Of a stretch of 64,000 nucleotides of DNA, positions 37,945 to 46,588 are shown piece after piece. The translations under genes were made by a program, and so were the position numbers. Under the pieces are notes generated by a model, which was given only the letters and a program-made list of their open reading frames with translations, was not told where the DNA came from and did not search any database. Origin of the DNA: Candidatus Nitrotoga sp. BS (GTDB taxonomy: Bacteria; Pseudomonadota; Gammaproteobacteria; Burkholderiales; Gallionellaceae); contig NZ_CAKMLL010000043.1 in assembly GCF_927797785.1 (NCBI RefSeq), positions 19,803 to 83,802 of the forward strand. Direction: 5' to 3'. Every line of letters begins with the position of its first letter. Positions within the stretch are counted from its first letter, which is position 1.

Positions 37945-39017
37945 GGCTGTTGACCCGCTGTCTGGCGCGTGAGATATACACCAGCGTTGCACTTGTGTTA
38001 TCAGCCTTGCTGATGTTGTTTTCATTTTTTGACCTGATACATGAACTGAATGCGCTGGGTAGCGGCAATTATCATTTAGGCTATGCATCGCTGTTTGTGC
38101 TGTTGTCAGTGCCTGGTCATATATATGAATTGTTTCCAGTGGCTGTTCTTATTGGTACAATTTTTGCTTTGTCACAGATGGCTGCGAATTCGGAATTGAC
38201 CGTCTATCGTTCTTCCGGCGTTTCGCTGCGACAAATGATAGTAGCTTTGTTCAAGATAGGTTTGCCTCTCGTTCTGTTGACTTTTCTGTGTGGCGAAATG
38301 GTTGCACCTTTCAGCGAACGCATGGCGCAGGAGCTCAGGCTTAAAGCGCAGAATGCAGAAATGTCGCTGAGAGAATTTCGTTCTGGCGTATGGGTTAAAG
38401 ATGAGCGCAGTTTCGTAAACATAAAAAATGTTCTTCCAGACATAACATTGTTAAATATAAGTATTTATGAATTTGATGAGAGTTACCGTCTGCTCGCCAT
38501 AACTGCAGCTAAACGTGCTGCTTATGTTGAAAAAAACCACTGGCAACTGGAAGACGTGACGCAAACCCTTTTCAGTAAACAAGGTGCGACAGTAAACCAT
38601 CAGCCAATCATGGAATGGCGCTCGGCGCTTAACTTGGGAATTTTAAGGGCGTTACTGGTAGGGCCGGGCCAAATGTCGGCGTTGAATCTTTATCAATACA
38701 TTCAACATTTGCGCGACAATCATCAGAAGACCGTGTCATATGAAATTGCTATGTGGAGCAAACTGATATATCCATTCGCGGTACTGGTAATGATGCTACT
38801 GGCCTTGCCATTTGCTTCGCATCAGCGGCGTGAGGGCGGCATTAGCGCCAAAATATTCTTGGGTATTATATTGGGGCTAACTTTTCATTTTGTGGGGAAG
38901 CTATTCACCAGTTTGGGTGCACTCAACGAGTGGCAGCCAATACTGAGTGCTGTGACGATACCTATACTGTTCCTATTGTTGGCGACGGGGATGTTATGGC
39001 GGACTGAAAGGCGTTAA
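37941..39017 (+). CDS. lptG: LPS export permease LptG
   Basis: 358 residues from the ATG overlapping the lptF stop (MRLLTRCLAREIYTSV). It has the same six-helix plus jellyroll layout as LptF, with ANSELTVYRSSGVS after the third helix region. Partner of LptF in the Lpt bridge. The adjoining pepA gene on the opposite strand is the classical lptF/pepA neighbourhood. Confidence 0.95.
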   Translation: MRLLTRCLAREIYTSVALVLSALLMLFSFFDLIHELNALGSGNYHLGYASLFVLLSVPGHIYELFPVAVLIGTIFALSQMAANSELTVYRSSGVSLRQMIVALFKIGLPLVLLTFLCGEMVAPFSERMAQELRLKAQNAEMSLREFRSGVWVKDERSFVNIKNVLPDITLLNISIYEFDESYRLLAITAAKRAAYVEKNHWQLEDVTQTLFSKQGATVNHQPIMEWRSALNLGILRALLVGPGQMSALNLYQYIQHLRDNHQKTVSYEIAMWSKLIYPFAVLVMMLLALPFASHQRREGGISAKIFLGIILGLTFHFVGKLFTSLGALNEWQPILSAVTIPILFLLLATGMLWRTERR

Positions 39018-39113
39018 ATTACTTTTTATAATTGCTGGATAGCCAATAACCTTTGCAAATAACAGGATAGTGGGCTTTATGTTGCATTAGCATTCATGAT
39101 TATTTCCGGTGTG

Positions 39114-39143
39114 TTGACAAGGATGTATAGCAGGTGCTAATTT
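39114..39143 (+). promoter_or_regulatory. Candidate sigma-70 promoter of metZ
   Basis: TTGACA at 39114-39119 and TAATTT at 39138-39143, separated by 18 bp, directly precede the riboswitch. The -35 is perfect, the -10 moderate. Confidence 0.6.
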
Positions 39144-39148
39144 TGCAC

Positions 39149-39203
39149 GTGCGCCGATTTGAGGAACAGCTTGCGGGCGCTTTATAAATACAGCTAAAGC
39201 GGG
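39149..39203 (+). promoter_or_regulatory. SAM-II riboswitch aptamer upstream of metZ
   Basis: The P1 stem GCGCC (39151-39155)/GGCGC (39176-39180) encloses GATTTG and GCTTGC; after it come TATAAATACAGCTAAAGCGGG. This layout, the GAUUU segment and the UAAA...GCUAAAGC 3' strand agree with the SAM-II (metA/metX) aptamer, and GCTT (39169-39172) can form the pseudoknot with AAGC (39197-39200). SAM-II controls methionine biosynthesis genes, and metZ follows directly. The call is from recalled consensus, not a covariance search. Confidence 0.85.
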
Positions 39204-39239
39204 AGAAGCCCGGTTTAGCTCAAGCTATCCGGGTTTTTT
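39192..39239 (+). terminator. Riboswitch expression platform: terminator with competing antiterminator
   Basis: The terminator stem CCCGG (39209-39213)/CCGGG (39229-39233), extended by TAGC/GCTA, is followed by TTTTTT. Alternatively AGCTAAA (39192-39198) pairs with TTTAGCT (39214-39220) and CGGG with CCCG, an 11-bp antiterminator with one mismatch. The antiterminator uses the 3' strand of the SAM-II pseudoknot, so SAM binding should free the terminator. Confidence 0.7.
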
Positions 39240-39260
39240 ATTTTGTCCGAGGGAGTAGTT

Positions 39261-40454
39261 ATGCCAGAACAACCCAATCACGCAGAGCATTCTTATCAGC
39301 CTGAAACACTTGCAGTACACGCGGGAACAACGCGCAGCCAGTTTAATGAACATAGTGAAGCGATGTTTCTCACTTCTAGTTTCGTGTTCGATAGCGCGGC
39401 TCAAGCCGCTGCACGCTTCATCGGCGCTGAACCGGGCAATATTTATTCGCGCTTCACCAACCCCACCGTTACCATGTTTGAGGAGCGTTTGGCTGCGCTG
39501 GAAGGTGCGGAACAGTGTGTGGCGACGGCATCAGGCATGTCGGCGATTTTAGCGTGCTGTATGGGTGTACTGAAAAGCGGGGATCACATCGTTGCTTCGC
39601 GCAGTATATTCGGTTCGACGGTCAATTTGTTTGGCACCATCTTCAAACGTTTTGGTGTTGACATTACCTTTGTTTCTGCCACAGATGTGAACGAGTGGGA
39701 CGTTGCGGTACGGCCCAACACACGGCTATTTTTCCTGGAGACGCCGTCTAATCCGCTTACCGAAATATCCGACATTGCAGGCATTGCGGTAGTGGCAAAG
39801 CAGCATGGTGTTTTGCTGGCGGTAGACAATTGTTTTTGCACCCCCGTGCTGCAACGTCCACTTGAATTTGGCGCGGACATCGTGATTCATTCCGCCACCA
39901 AATATCTTGACGGACAAGGGCGGATGCTGGGCGGTGCGGTGCTGGGCAGCAAGAAAGTGATGGAGCCCATATATCAATTTCTGCGTACAGCAGGGCCGAC
40001 TATGAGTGCGTTCAACGCATGGGTATTCTTGAAAGGAATGGAGACGTTGAAGATTCGCATGGAAGCGCACAGTGCTAATGCTTTGTCCGTGGCGCAATGG
40101 CTGGAAGCGCAAGCTAATGTGGTGCGCGTGTATTACCCAGGTCTCCCATCGCATCCACAACATCAATTGGCGATGAAACAGCAGAAGACGGGTGGCGGTA
40201 TCGTATCGTTCGAAGTGAAGGGGGGCAGAGAGGAGGCGTGGCATCTTATTGACAGCACGCGTATGATTTCGATCACCGCTAACTTGGGCGATACCAAGAC
40301 CACGTTAACTCATCCAGCCACCACCACACATGCCCGTATAACGCAGGAGGCTAGAGATGCAGCAGGCATTACTGAGGGGTTACTGCGCATTGCGGTCGGA
40401 TTAGAGGCTGTTAGTGATATACAGGCCGATCTGGCACGTGGGTTGCATAAATAA
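39261..40454 (+). CDS. metZ: O-succinylhomoserine sulfhydrylase
   Basis: 397 residues from the ATG preceded by GAGGGAG. A Cys/Met metabolism PLP-dependent enzyme: the PLP Lys lies in HSATKYLDGQGRMLGG, and SGMSAIL and NIYSRFTNPTV are typical of MetZ. It forms homocysteine from O-succinylhomoserine and sulfide (direct sulfhydrylation) in the cytoplasm. A SAM-II riboswitch and terminator precede it, matching feedback control by SAM. The related family members MetB/MetY cannot be fully excluded. Confidence 0.92.
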   Translation: MPEQPNHAEHSYQPETLAVHAGTTRSQFNEHSEAMFLTSSFVFDSAAQAAARFIGAEPGNIYSRFTNPTVTMFEERLAALEGAEQCVATASGMSAILACCMGVLKSGDHIVASRSIFGSTVNLFGTIFKRFGVDITFVSATDVNEWDVAVRPNTRLFFLETPSNPLTEISDIAGIAVVAKQHGVLLAVDNCFCTPVLQRPLEFGADIVIHSATKYLDGQGRMLGGAVLGSKKVMEPIYQFLRTAGPTMSAFNAWVFLKGMETLKIRMEAHSANALSVAQWLEAQANVVRVYYPGLPSHPQHQLAMKQQKTGGGIVSFEVKGGREEAWHLIDSTRMISITANLGDTKTTLTHPATTTHARITQEARDAAGITEGLLRIAVGLEAVSDIQADLARGLHK

Positions 40455-40537
40455 TAAGCTGCAAAAACAGGGTTTCTACATTGGGTCTGCTTGTCGTGTG
40501 ATGAGTTGAAGCGTGGAAATGATGAGCCAATGAAATT

Positions 40538-41047
40538 ATGCTTGTGAGTCGTGACATTGAACATTTGGCACTACAAATTGGTAGTGCGCTTAAGTCGCAT
40601 GGCCTTATGCTGGCCACAGCCGAATCATGCACGGGCGGCGCGGTAGCTACTGCTGTGACTGATATTGCGGGAAGTTCTAAATGGTTTGAACGCGGCTTTA
40701 TCACATATTCAAATGAGGCCAAGCGCGAAATGCTGGGCGTAGCCCAAGAAACTCTGACACTTTACGGTGCGGTAAGCGAGGCCGTAGTGCGCGAAATGGT
40801 GGTGGGCGCGTTGTGTCATAGTCATGCGCAAGTAGCATTAGCGGTCAGCGGTATTGCCGGGCCGACGGGTAGCATGCCGGATAAACCTGTTGGCACAGTG
40901 TGGTTTGCTTGGGCGGTCGAAAGGAGGCAGTGTGTTGTGCGCCTGCATCATCTTTCGGGTAACCGTGCAGATATTCGGATACAGTCGGTATGTATAGCTT
41001 TAAAAGGGATATTGGAACTGCTGAATCAAGTAACGGAGGTAGCTTAG
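40538..41047 (+). CDS. pncC: Nicotinamide-nucleotide amidase (CinA C-terminal domain)
   Basis: 169 residues forming the CinA C-terminal domain alone: ATAESCTGGAVATAVTDIAGSS, YSNEAKREMLGV, and AVSGIAGPTG. PncC deamidates NMN in NAD recycling. The position just before recA is the common cinA-recA arrangement. No ATGA-type overlap with recA; 187 bp separate the two. Confidence 0.93.
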   Translation: MLVSRDIEHLALQIGSALKSHGLMLATAESCTGGAVATAVTDIAGSSKWFERGFITYSNEAKREMLGVAQETLTLYGAVSEAVVREMVVGALCHSHAQVALAVSGIAGPTGSMPDKPVGTVWFAWAVERRQCVVRLHHLSGNRADIRIQSVCIALKGILELLNQVTEVA

Positions 41048-41234
41048 ATCGTGTTGGTTATAGTTGTCTCAACAAACCCTGAGGATATTTTTAAAGTCAG
41101 GAAATTTGCGACAATCTTCATGGAATCGTAAAAATCCATTGCTCCTTCAGCACTCGCCTAGTCTGAGTGTTTCTGGTTCAGATTCAGATGGCTTATGCCA
41201 TAATCATGTATCATTTTTTAAGGGAAAAAGTTGC

Positions 41235-42266
41235 ATGGATGATAATAAAAGCAAGGCACTCGCGGCGGCTCTGAGTCAGATTGAAAAGCAGTTCGGCAAG
41301 GGCTCTATTATGCGTTTGGGCGAGCATGATATTGCACGAGATATTCAAGTGGTTTCTACTGGGTCATTAGGGTTGGATATCGCGCTGGGTGTGGGCGGAC
41401 TGCCGCGTGGACGTGTAATTGAAATCTACGGGCCGGAATCGTCCGGCAAGACCACGCTCACACTGCAAGTGATCGCCGAGATGCAAAAGTTGGGCGGCAC
41501 AGCTGCATTTGTTGATGCAGAACATGCGCTCGATCCGCAATATGCGCAAAAGCTGGGCGTGAATGTCAGTGAGCTGCTTATTTCCCAACCGGATAACGGT
41601 GAGCAAGCGTTGGAGATAGCTGATATGTTGGTGCGTTCGGCCGCTGTGGATGTGGTGGTGGTTGATTCTGTGGCAGCACTGACTCCTAAGGCAGAAATTG
41701 AAGGTGAAATGGGTGAGCCGCAAATGGGCTTGCAAGCACGCTTGATGTCGCAGGCACTGCGTAAGCTGACCGCTAACATCAAGCGTTCCAATACAACGGT
41801 GATTTTCATTAATCAGATACGGATGAAAATCGGTGTGATGTTTGGTAGCCCTGAAACTACGACCGGTGGCAATGCTCTAAAATTCTACGCTTCAGTTCGG
41901 CTGGATATTCGTCGCGTTGGTGCGATTAAGAAGGGCGACGAGGTGATCGGTTCAGAAACCCGCGTGAAAGTGGTCAAGAATAAGGTGGCGCCGCCGTTTA
42001 AACAGGCGGAATTCGATATTTTGTATGGTGAAGGTATTTCTCGTGAAGGCGAAGTAGTTGAGCTGGGCGTGCTGCACAAGCTGGTTGATAAAGCTGGCGC
42101 TTGGTACAGTTACAAAGGTGAGAAGATTGGCCAGGGAAAAGATAATGCGCGTGAATATCTGAAAGAGCATCCTGAAATTTCAATTGAAATTGAGAATAAA
42201 ATCCGCGCTGTAGCTGGTGTAGCTGCACTCAATGAGCGAGCGGAAAGTGGTGTCAAAGAAGCCTGA
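41235..42266 (+). CDS. recA: Recombinase RecA
   Basis: 343 residues from [13 protein letters not shown], preceded by AAGGGAAAAAG; a longer frame start at 41064 is not family-like. Walker [10 protein letters not shown], Walker [11 protein letters not shown], and [12 protein letters not shown] (L2 region) are intact. RecA drives homologous recombination and the SOS response. I found no LexA-type CTG-N10-CAG box upstream; a small inverted repeat CACTC/GAGTG lies near 41150. Confidence 0.98.
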   Translation: MDDNKSKALAAALSQIEKQFGKGSIMRLGEHDIARDIQVVSTGSLGLDIALGVGGLPRGRVIEIYGPESSGKTTLTLQVIAEMQKLGGTAAFVDAEHALDPQYAQKLGVNVSELLISQPDNGEQALEIADMLVRSAAVDVVVVDSVAALTPKAEIEGEMGEPQMGLQARLMSQALRKLTANIKRSNTTVIFINQIRMKIGVMFGSPETTTGGNALKFYASVRLDIRRVGAIKKGDEVIGSETRVKVVKNKVAPPFKQAEFDILYGEGISREGEVVELGVLHKLVDKAGAWYSYKGEKIGQGKDNAREYLKEHPEISIEIENKIRAVAGVAALNERAESGVKEA

Positions 42267-42705
42267 GTTAAGTTTGCATACCCGTGCCATGAAATACTTG
42301 GTGCGGCGTGAACACAGCCGAGCCGAACTTCACGCCAAGCTAATACTCAAGGCCACGTCAGACGACAATGTGGATAAGGTTTTGGATGATTTGGCGGCAC
42401 GAGGTTGGTTATCCGATTCCCGTGCAGTCGAGCAGTTGGTGCGCCTGCGCCGTAATCGTTTCGGCATGCAACGCATCGCATATGAACTTCGTCAGAAAGG
42501 TATAGATGAAGATCTGATTAACGATGCCTTACCTCAAATGAGAGAGTCAGAGTTGGAAGCTGCTCGTAGCATCTGGCAAAAAAAATTCGGTATTGCTCCC
42601 GAGGGTGCGAAGGATAAAGCCAGGCAGATACGTTTTATGCAGTCACGCGGCTTTATGCCGGATGTGATTTTTAAAATCTTACAAGGTGCAGACGATGGTG
42701 GGTAG
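42232..42705 (+). CDS. recX: RecA regulator RecX
   Basis: 157 residues ([23 protein letters not shown]); a three-helix repeat protein with [28 protein letters not shown] typical of RecX. It overlaps the 3' end of recA by 35 bp, implying coupled translation. RecX modulates RecA filaments. A GTG at 42247/42250 is a less likely start. Confidence 0.93.
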   Translation: MSERKVVSKKPELSLHTRAMKYLVRREHSRAELHAKLILKATSDDNVDKVLDDLAARGWLSDSRAVEQLVRLRRNRFGMQRIAYELRQKGIDEDLINDALPQMRESELEAARSIWQKKFGIAPEGAKDKARQIRFMQSRGFMPDVIFKILQGADDGG

Positions 42706-42734
42706 GTGGTTTGCGCACCCGTCGGATAGTAAAG

Positions 42735-42890
42735 ATTACCTTTAAAAATCCAAATTGCGTCACATACGGCGTTACTCTAAAAAACTATCGCTTACCTATC
42801 AAATATAGGTAAGCGATAGTTTTTTTCTCGTTCCTTGTCTGGTTTAGCAACGTGAGTTTACGAGGTACCCTAAATAATTTTTAGGTGTGT
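42735..42890. repeat. MITE-like element, copy 2, carrying the recX terminator
   Basis: The interior aligns with 24028-24164 (AAAAATCCAA, GTCACA, GCG/GCTTACCTATCA), and the ends CCTTTAAAAATCCAA and AATAATTTTTAGGTGTG are decayed versions of its terminal repeats. The core here is a perfect hairpin that serves as a terminator. Confidence 0.7.
42785..42826 (+). terminator. Intrinsic terminator after recX
   Basis: CTATCGCTTACCTA (42785-42798) pairs perfectly with TAGGTAAGCGATAG (42806-42819), followed by seven T. Flanking AAA also allows function on the minus strand for the convergent SCO gene. Confidence 0.92.
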
Positions 42891-42970
42891 AAATTGCTTT
42901 TGTTGTTGTAATTGTGGCGATATTTCACATACCTCTCAGAGCGCTTGATCAGGGGGCTTCAGAAGCCAGC

Positions 42971-43558
42971 TTAATGCTCCATCTGCAGTAGCAACTTTAT
43001 ATCCTGGACTACCAGTTTGGCGCTCTGGTTATAGGGAGAAAGCAATACGTGCTTGCCGTTTGTGCCAATCAAGTAGGTGCCATCGGAATGATCCAATGCA
43101 TAGCTGCCCTTTTCGACCCGCTTTTCATAATTGACGCCAAATGTCTTGGCTACCTGTGCAGTAGTTTGGGTATCACCGTACAAGCCCAAAAAGGACGGAT
43201 GAAAAAAGGGAACATATTCGGCCAATAGTTTTGGCGTGTCGCGTTCAGGATCCAAGGTGACGAATAATACTTGCACCTTTTCTGCATCCTTATCAAGCAA
43301 GCGCATCACTTGCGCTAAGTCAGCCAGTGTGGTTGGGCAAATTTCTGGACAGTGGGTATAACCAAAAAACATCACCACCACTTTGTCTTTGAAATCCGAT
43401 AATCTGCGTATTTTGCCGTTAGGGTCGGTGAGCTGGAAATCTACGGGTTTTTCTGCATATCGCCAACTTACATCAATGGCCTGGAATGGAGTGAGCGGCT
43501 GGGATTTCTCGCAACTGACCAGCAGCGTCGTGATTAATAGTAACAGCAGGGTACGCAT
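42971..43558 (-). CDS. SCO1/SenC family copper-chaperone lipoprotein
   Basis: 195 residues with a lipoprotein signal (lipobox LLVSC). The thioredoxin-like domain has CxxxC in THCPEICPTTL and the distant His in LDHSDGTYL, the copper ligands of Sco proteins. It should help assemble the CuA site of cytochrome oxidase at the periplasmic face. No oxidase genes are in the window. Confidence 0.93.
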   Translation of the reverse strand: MRTLLLLLITTLLVSCEKSQPLTPFQAIDVSWRYAEKPVDFQLTDPNGKIRRLSDFKDKVVVMFFGYTHCPEICPTTLADLAQVMRLLDKDAEKVQVLFVTLDPERDTPKLLAEYVPFFHPSFLGLYGDTQTTAQVAKTFGVNYEKRVEKGSYALDHSDGTYLIGTNGKHVLLSPYNQSAKLVVQDIKLLLQMEH

Positions 43559-43742
43559 TTATTTCTCCTTGGGGCTGAGGAAGCAGCCAATATCCCTTTG
43601 ATTGATGAGCTGAAGGGTGTGCAACGATGGGTCGTGACAGATTTTCATCACAGTGATGCTGGTGATTGTAAAGAAAGTCACACGGTTCATGCTCTGACTG
43701 AATATCAACTGAGGGTACGTCATCAGACAAAGGTCTGATCAG

Positions 43743-44471
43743 TTAGCGCGCGCGCTTCCCCATGCTGGCCTGTAGCCCAGACAGGCAAAGTATTTCCAAG
43801 GATCTATTACGCACATTAATCAGTTTGCCTTCCTGCAAGTGTGACAGTGCGCGGCTGACGGTTTCCAGTTTTAATCCGAGATAGCTGCCGATTTCTTGAC
43901 GTGTCATGCGTAATTGGAATGATGTAGGCGAATAACCGCGAACCGCAAAACGCTGCGATAGATTGAGCAGGAAAGCCGCCAAGCGTTCCTCTGCACGCAT
44001 TGATCCAAGCAGCAGCATAATGTTTTGATCGCGCACGATCTCTCGACTGAGGATGCGGTGCAGGTGCCTCTGCAGAGGGGGAAGATCGCGGCTGAGATCC
44101 TCCAGACGATTAAAGGGGATTTCGCATACCTCACTGTCTTCAAGTGCTACGGCATCGCAAGTGTGTGCATCGCTATTAATGCCATCCATGCCGATGATCT
44201 CCCCAGCCATTTGAAAACCAGTGACTTGTTCTCGTCCGTCTTCGTTAAGTATCTGTGTTTTGAAAAAACCAGTACGGATTGCATACAATGCCTGGAACTT
44301 GTCCCCGCTCCGGTATAAAATGCTGCCATGACGGTAAACACCCTTGCGGGTAATTAAATCATCCAGGCGCGTCATTTCGATATTACTCAAGTTAACAGGC
44401 AGGCATAATTCGCGCAGGTTACAAGTCGAGCATGCAGTTTTCAGTGAATTATTGGGAGCAGGTTTGTGCAT
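43743..44471 (-). CDS. fnr: FNR-type anaerobic regulator
   Basis: 242 residues. N-terminal Cys cluster CSTCNLRELCLP and the central Cys in HTCDAVAL match the four ligands of the oxygen-sensing [4Fe-4S] cluster. A cNMP-binding fold and a C-terminal helix-turn-helix (TRQEIGSYLGLKLETVSRAL) follow; the E-x-x-SR recognition pattern predicts TTGAT-N4-ATCAA sites. It should switch respiration genes under low oxygen. One such site lies upstream of its own start. Confidence 0.94.
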   Translation of the reverse strand: MHKPAPNNSLKTACSTCNLRELCLPVNLSNIEMTRLDDLITRKGVYRHGSILYRSGDKFQALYAIRTGFFKTQILNEDGREQVTGFQMAGEIIGMDGINSDAHTCDAVALEDSEVCEIPFNRLEDLSRDLPPLQRHLHRILSREIVRDQNIMLLLGSMRAEERLAAFLLNLSQRFAVRGYSPTSFQLRMTRQEIGSYLGLKLETVSRALSHLQEGKLINVRNRSLEILCLSGLQASMGKRAR

Positions 44472-44557
44472 GGCGTGGTTTTTTATAAAGTATTTCTATA
44501 GGGTATTCGGATATGTGCTATTCGGATTGTGCTATGAGCAAAAATTATATGTTAATT

Positions 44558-44571
44558 TTGACATAGATCAA
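44558..44571 (-). promoter_or_regulatory. FNR box upstream of fnr
   Basis: TTGACATAGATCAA differs from the TTGAT-N4-ATCAA consensus by one base. It is centred about 94 bp upstream of the fnr ATG, consistent with autoregulation; no other gene starts close on the plus strand. Confidence 0.7.
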
Positions 44572-44680
44572 GCCTTAAGTGATAAAAATCCAATTTATAA
44601 ATATTCTTGTTACAGGTGTGCTGTTAGTTAATACGACTCTATAGTTATCTGTAGAGGATGACCTTTATGATGCGTCCTAG

Positions 44681-44880
44681 GTGAGCAACAAGAAAAAATC
44701 AGCTAAAAATCCACTTACCCTTCGACAAGTCCTCAATGAATAGCTTTATATTTAATAAGTTATTCATGGATTATGAAATCTTGAGAATTATCAAACAACA
44801 ATCAAACGGAAGTAAAGTTGTTCACTGCTTACTTATTGCCTCGAGTATGCGGGGTTCACGTCAAGCATTTTTGTAATCCT
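44681..44880. repeat. REP/GIY-YIG-type dispersed repeat, deleted copy
   Basis: It matches 60281-60305 at its left part (CAACAAGAAA, then TCAGCT) and then jumps to the block equivalent to 60555-60710 (CCTTCGACA, CTCAATGAA, AGCTTT, GTTCACT, GCCTCG). The GIY-YIG-like segment between is missing, as if lost by recombination between flanking REP sequences. Confidence 0.7.
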
Positions 44881-44904
44881 TTCCGGGTTGAAAGTTGAAT
44901 GGTA

Positions 44905-45242
44905 ATGATTAATAGACTAGGCTGTGTGGGCGGTTTGCGGGCGACGATTTCCAGTGCTGCAGTAGTGCCCCAGCCTTGGGCGCGGTAATGCTATAGATAG
45001 GCTCCAAGTTTTGGGTCTGGCGGCGGCCTTGCAGTGTTAAACAGCAGGCGCCGCAACTCGGCGGGGCCGCGTTTGGATAGGCGCCTGCGGCCTATCTTGT
45101 TGCAGGAGTCGTTGGCGCTCGGGTCGAAGCAAGAGAATGCGGCGAATGCTTCCGCATTGCGGAAAGGAAAGTACTCCAACGTATCTACTTCTTCCGCAGA
45201 ACTTGAAAGTGGATGCACCAGTCTATGTTTACATTCAGGCAA
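44905..45242 (-). pseudogene. IS110-family transposase C-terminal remnant
   Basis: On the minus strand, FRNAEAFAAFSCFDP, NDSCNKIGRRRLSKRGPAEL and RRLLFNTA match the C-terminal Tnp_20 region of IS110-family transposases. A frameshift follows, after which HYRAQGWGTTAALEIVARK, the expected next segment, appears in another frame. N-terminal half and ends are absent. Confidence 0.8.
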
Positions 45243-45308
45243 TTAATAATTGATTTAAATGTCGGAAATTCTTACACATGTAATTAAAGTATTTGCCAAG
45301 ACTAGAAT

Positions 45309-45328
45309 ATCGTTAAAACATTAACGAT
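45309..45328 (+). promoter_or_regulatory. Palindromic candidate activator site
   Basis: ATCGTTAA-AACA-TTAACGAT is a perfect 8-bp inverted repeat lying 46-65 bp upstream of the -24 element of the sigma-54 promoter. It is a plausible enhancer-binding site for PrsR or another activator; the binding protein is unknown. Confidence 0.5.
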
Positions 45329-45373
45329 TTAACATGCTGGTTATTTAGTATAATAGAGTAATATTATTATATG

Positions 45374-45390
45374 TGGCATGTATTTTGCTT
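45374..45390 (+). promoter_or_regulatory. Sigma-54 promoter of the Tat-substrate/HprK cassette
   Basis: TGGCATGTATTTTGCTT fits the -24/-12 consensus with exactly 10 bp between GG and GC. It lies about 110 bp upstream of the ATG at 45499; the leader contains an inverted repeat CTCAATT/AATTGAG near 45419-45449. Confidence 0.8.
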
Positions 45391-45498
45391 AAGTTATCTT
45401 GTAAATTCTATCAGTTTCCTCAATTGTTACATGACGCTAAATAATTGAGTTATGGCAGTGCATGAAATGTAGGATGCAACGTTATTAAGGATGATTTG

Positions 45499-46251
45499 AT
45501 GACTATCAATTTGGATCAGAATGATGAGATCGAAAAACAACAATTATCCCAGGATGTCGCTGATAAGCTAATGAGTTCTGGCGAATCTCGTCGGCGGTTT
45601 GCTACGTCTGGTTTGGCTGTATCAGGGATAATTCTAACTCTTGCGAGTAGGCCGGTATTGGGTCAAACGTTTTGCATGTCACCATCTGGATTTATATCTG
45701 GCAATACCAGCCAGCATGGTGCTTGTCCCGTTCCCCCACCCCCGGTGCTACTTCCCCCAGATCCAAACGAACAGTTTTTAACCGCGTTCCCGTTAAGTCG
45801 ATCGGATACCTCATATAACAGTAGGCTTTTGACAGATATGCTGACAGTTCCTTGGCCGACTCCTCAATCTGCAAGTGCAATCGCTCCAGTACAGCAGCAG
45901 GTGCAGAAGGATCAGTTAGGAGCTGCGAGCTACATGTTAGCGTTAAACGCTACACCAGGCTCCAATTCAAAGTTATCTAAGGGCAAGGGCACAAACACTC
46001 TTACGTCGCCAACTGTAGCTCCACTTGCAACTGTTGTAGTTGAACCTCCCCCTTTCCAAACGCAAGAACTATTACAACATCTTGTTAAAGCATTACTTCG
46101 TGCGAGAAATGGCGCTACTCCTTATTTGACTGTATCAACTATTCAATCGATGTTCTATGAATGGCAAGCAAGTGGTACTTTTGCTCCAACTGCGGGCGTA
46201 ACCTGGAATGCTACACAAATTATTGAGTATTTAAGATTAACTCAAAATTGA
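45499..46251 (+). CDS. Tat-signal exported protein, probable substrate of the HPr-rel-A cassette
   Basis: 250 residues from the ATG after AAGGATGATTT. An acidic N-terminal leader of about 28 residues precedes SRRRFATSG and a hydrophobic stretch ending near RPVLGQ, a good twin-arginine signal. The mature part has Cys-containing CMSPSG, a Pro-rich block (PVPPPPVLLPPDP) and a Ser/Thr/Ala-rich region; no known enzyme domain is recognised. Similar Tat-signal proteins accompany PqqD/HprK-like genes in other proteobacteria as far as I recall. The first gene of the sigma-54-driven unit, it is the natural candidate for modification by the next three gene products. Function unknown. Confidence 0.75.
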   Translation: MTINLDQNDEIEKQQLSQDVADKLMSSGESRRRFATSGLAVSGIILTLASRPVLGQTFCMSPSGFISGNTSQHGACPVPPPPVLLPPDPNEQFLTAFPLSRSDTSYNSRLLTDMLTVPWPTPQSASAIAPVQQQVQKDQLGAASYMLALNATPGSNSKLSKGKGTNTLTSPTVAPLATVVVEPPPFQTQELLQHLVKALLRARNGATPYLTVSTIQSMFYEWQASGTFAPTAGVTWNATQIIEYLRLTQN

Positions 46252-46307
46252 ATTTTCCCAATAACCGGATTACGGCTCTATTCTCCCCTCAATGATACTG
46301 ATCAAAC

Positions 46308-46586
46308 ATGAAATGGAAAGTTATTTCAGAGCAGATGCTTAACTGCTGCTCATGGGGCGAGGAATGGGTGTTTTATAATAAGTTTTCAGGAGATACCCAT
46401 CTGCTTGGATCGACGACTGCTAAAATATTGTTAGAATTGCAGCAATCGCCATCAAATGCGCTATTTTTGGTTGAAGCGCTTGCCCCACGGCTACAAGCCG
46501 AAATGGTAACGCATGAGGAATTTTCATTTCAAATTGAACATCTCCTTGAAGAGCTTAATACGCTTGGACTGATAGAATTTAGCTGA
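46308..46586 (+). CDS. PqqD-like peptide chaperone (HPr-rel-A type)
   Basis: 92 residues with the PqqD/RRE fold pattern: WVFYNKFSGDTHLLGSTTAKILLEL, then a helical region ending EELNTLGLIEF. Such domains bind leader peptides and deliver them to modifying enzymes. The family member that sits before HprK-related kinases is annotated as HPr-rel-A system PqqD family. It starts 56 bp after the Tat-protein gene and ends 2 bp before the kinase gene. Confidence 0.85.
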   Translation: MKWKVISEQMLNCCSWGEEWVFYNKFSGDTHLLGSTTAKILLELQQSPSNALFLVEALAPRLQAEMVTHEEFSFQIEHLLEELNTLGLIEFS

Positions 46587-46588
46587 TT

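Larger units (their letters stand above)
44472..45495. other. Intergenic kilobase between fnr and the Tat-signal gene
   Basis: No intact gene. It holds an FNR box, a REP-type repeat copy, an IS110-family transposase remnant, a 20-bp palindrome and a sigma-54 promoter, each listed separately. The last 250 bp are strongly AT-rich. Confidence 0.6.

Noticed and set aside
41048..41234. LexA/SOS box before recA
   Set aside because: Only CTG-N9-CAG-like near 41170 was seen; the spacing is wrong and the palindrome is poor.
41064..41234. N-terminal extension of RecA
   Set aside because: The frame is open but the residues do not match RecA; the ATG at 41235 has a ribosome-binding site and the family N-terminus.
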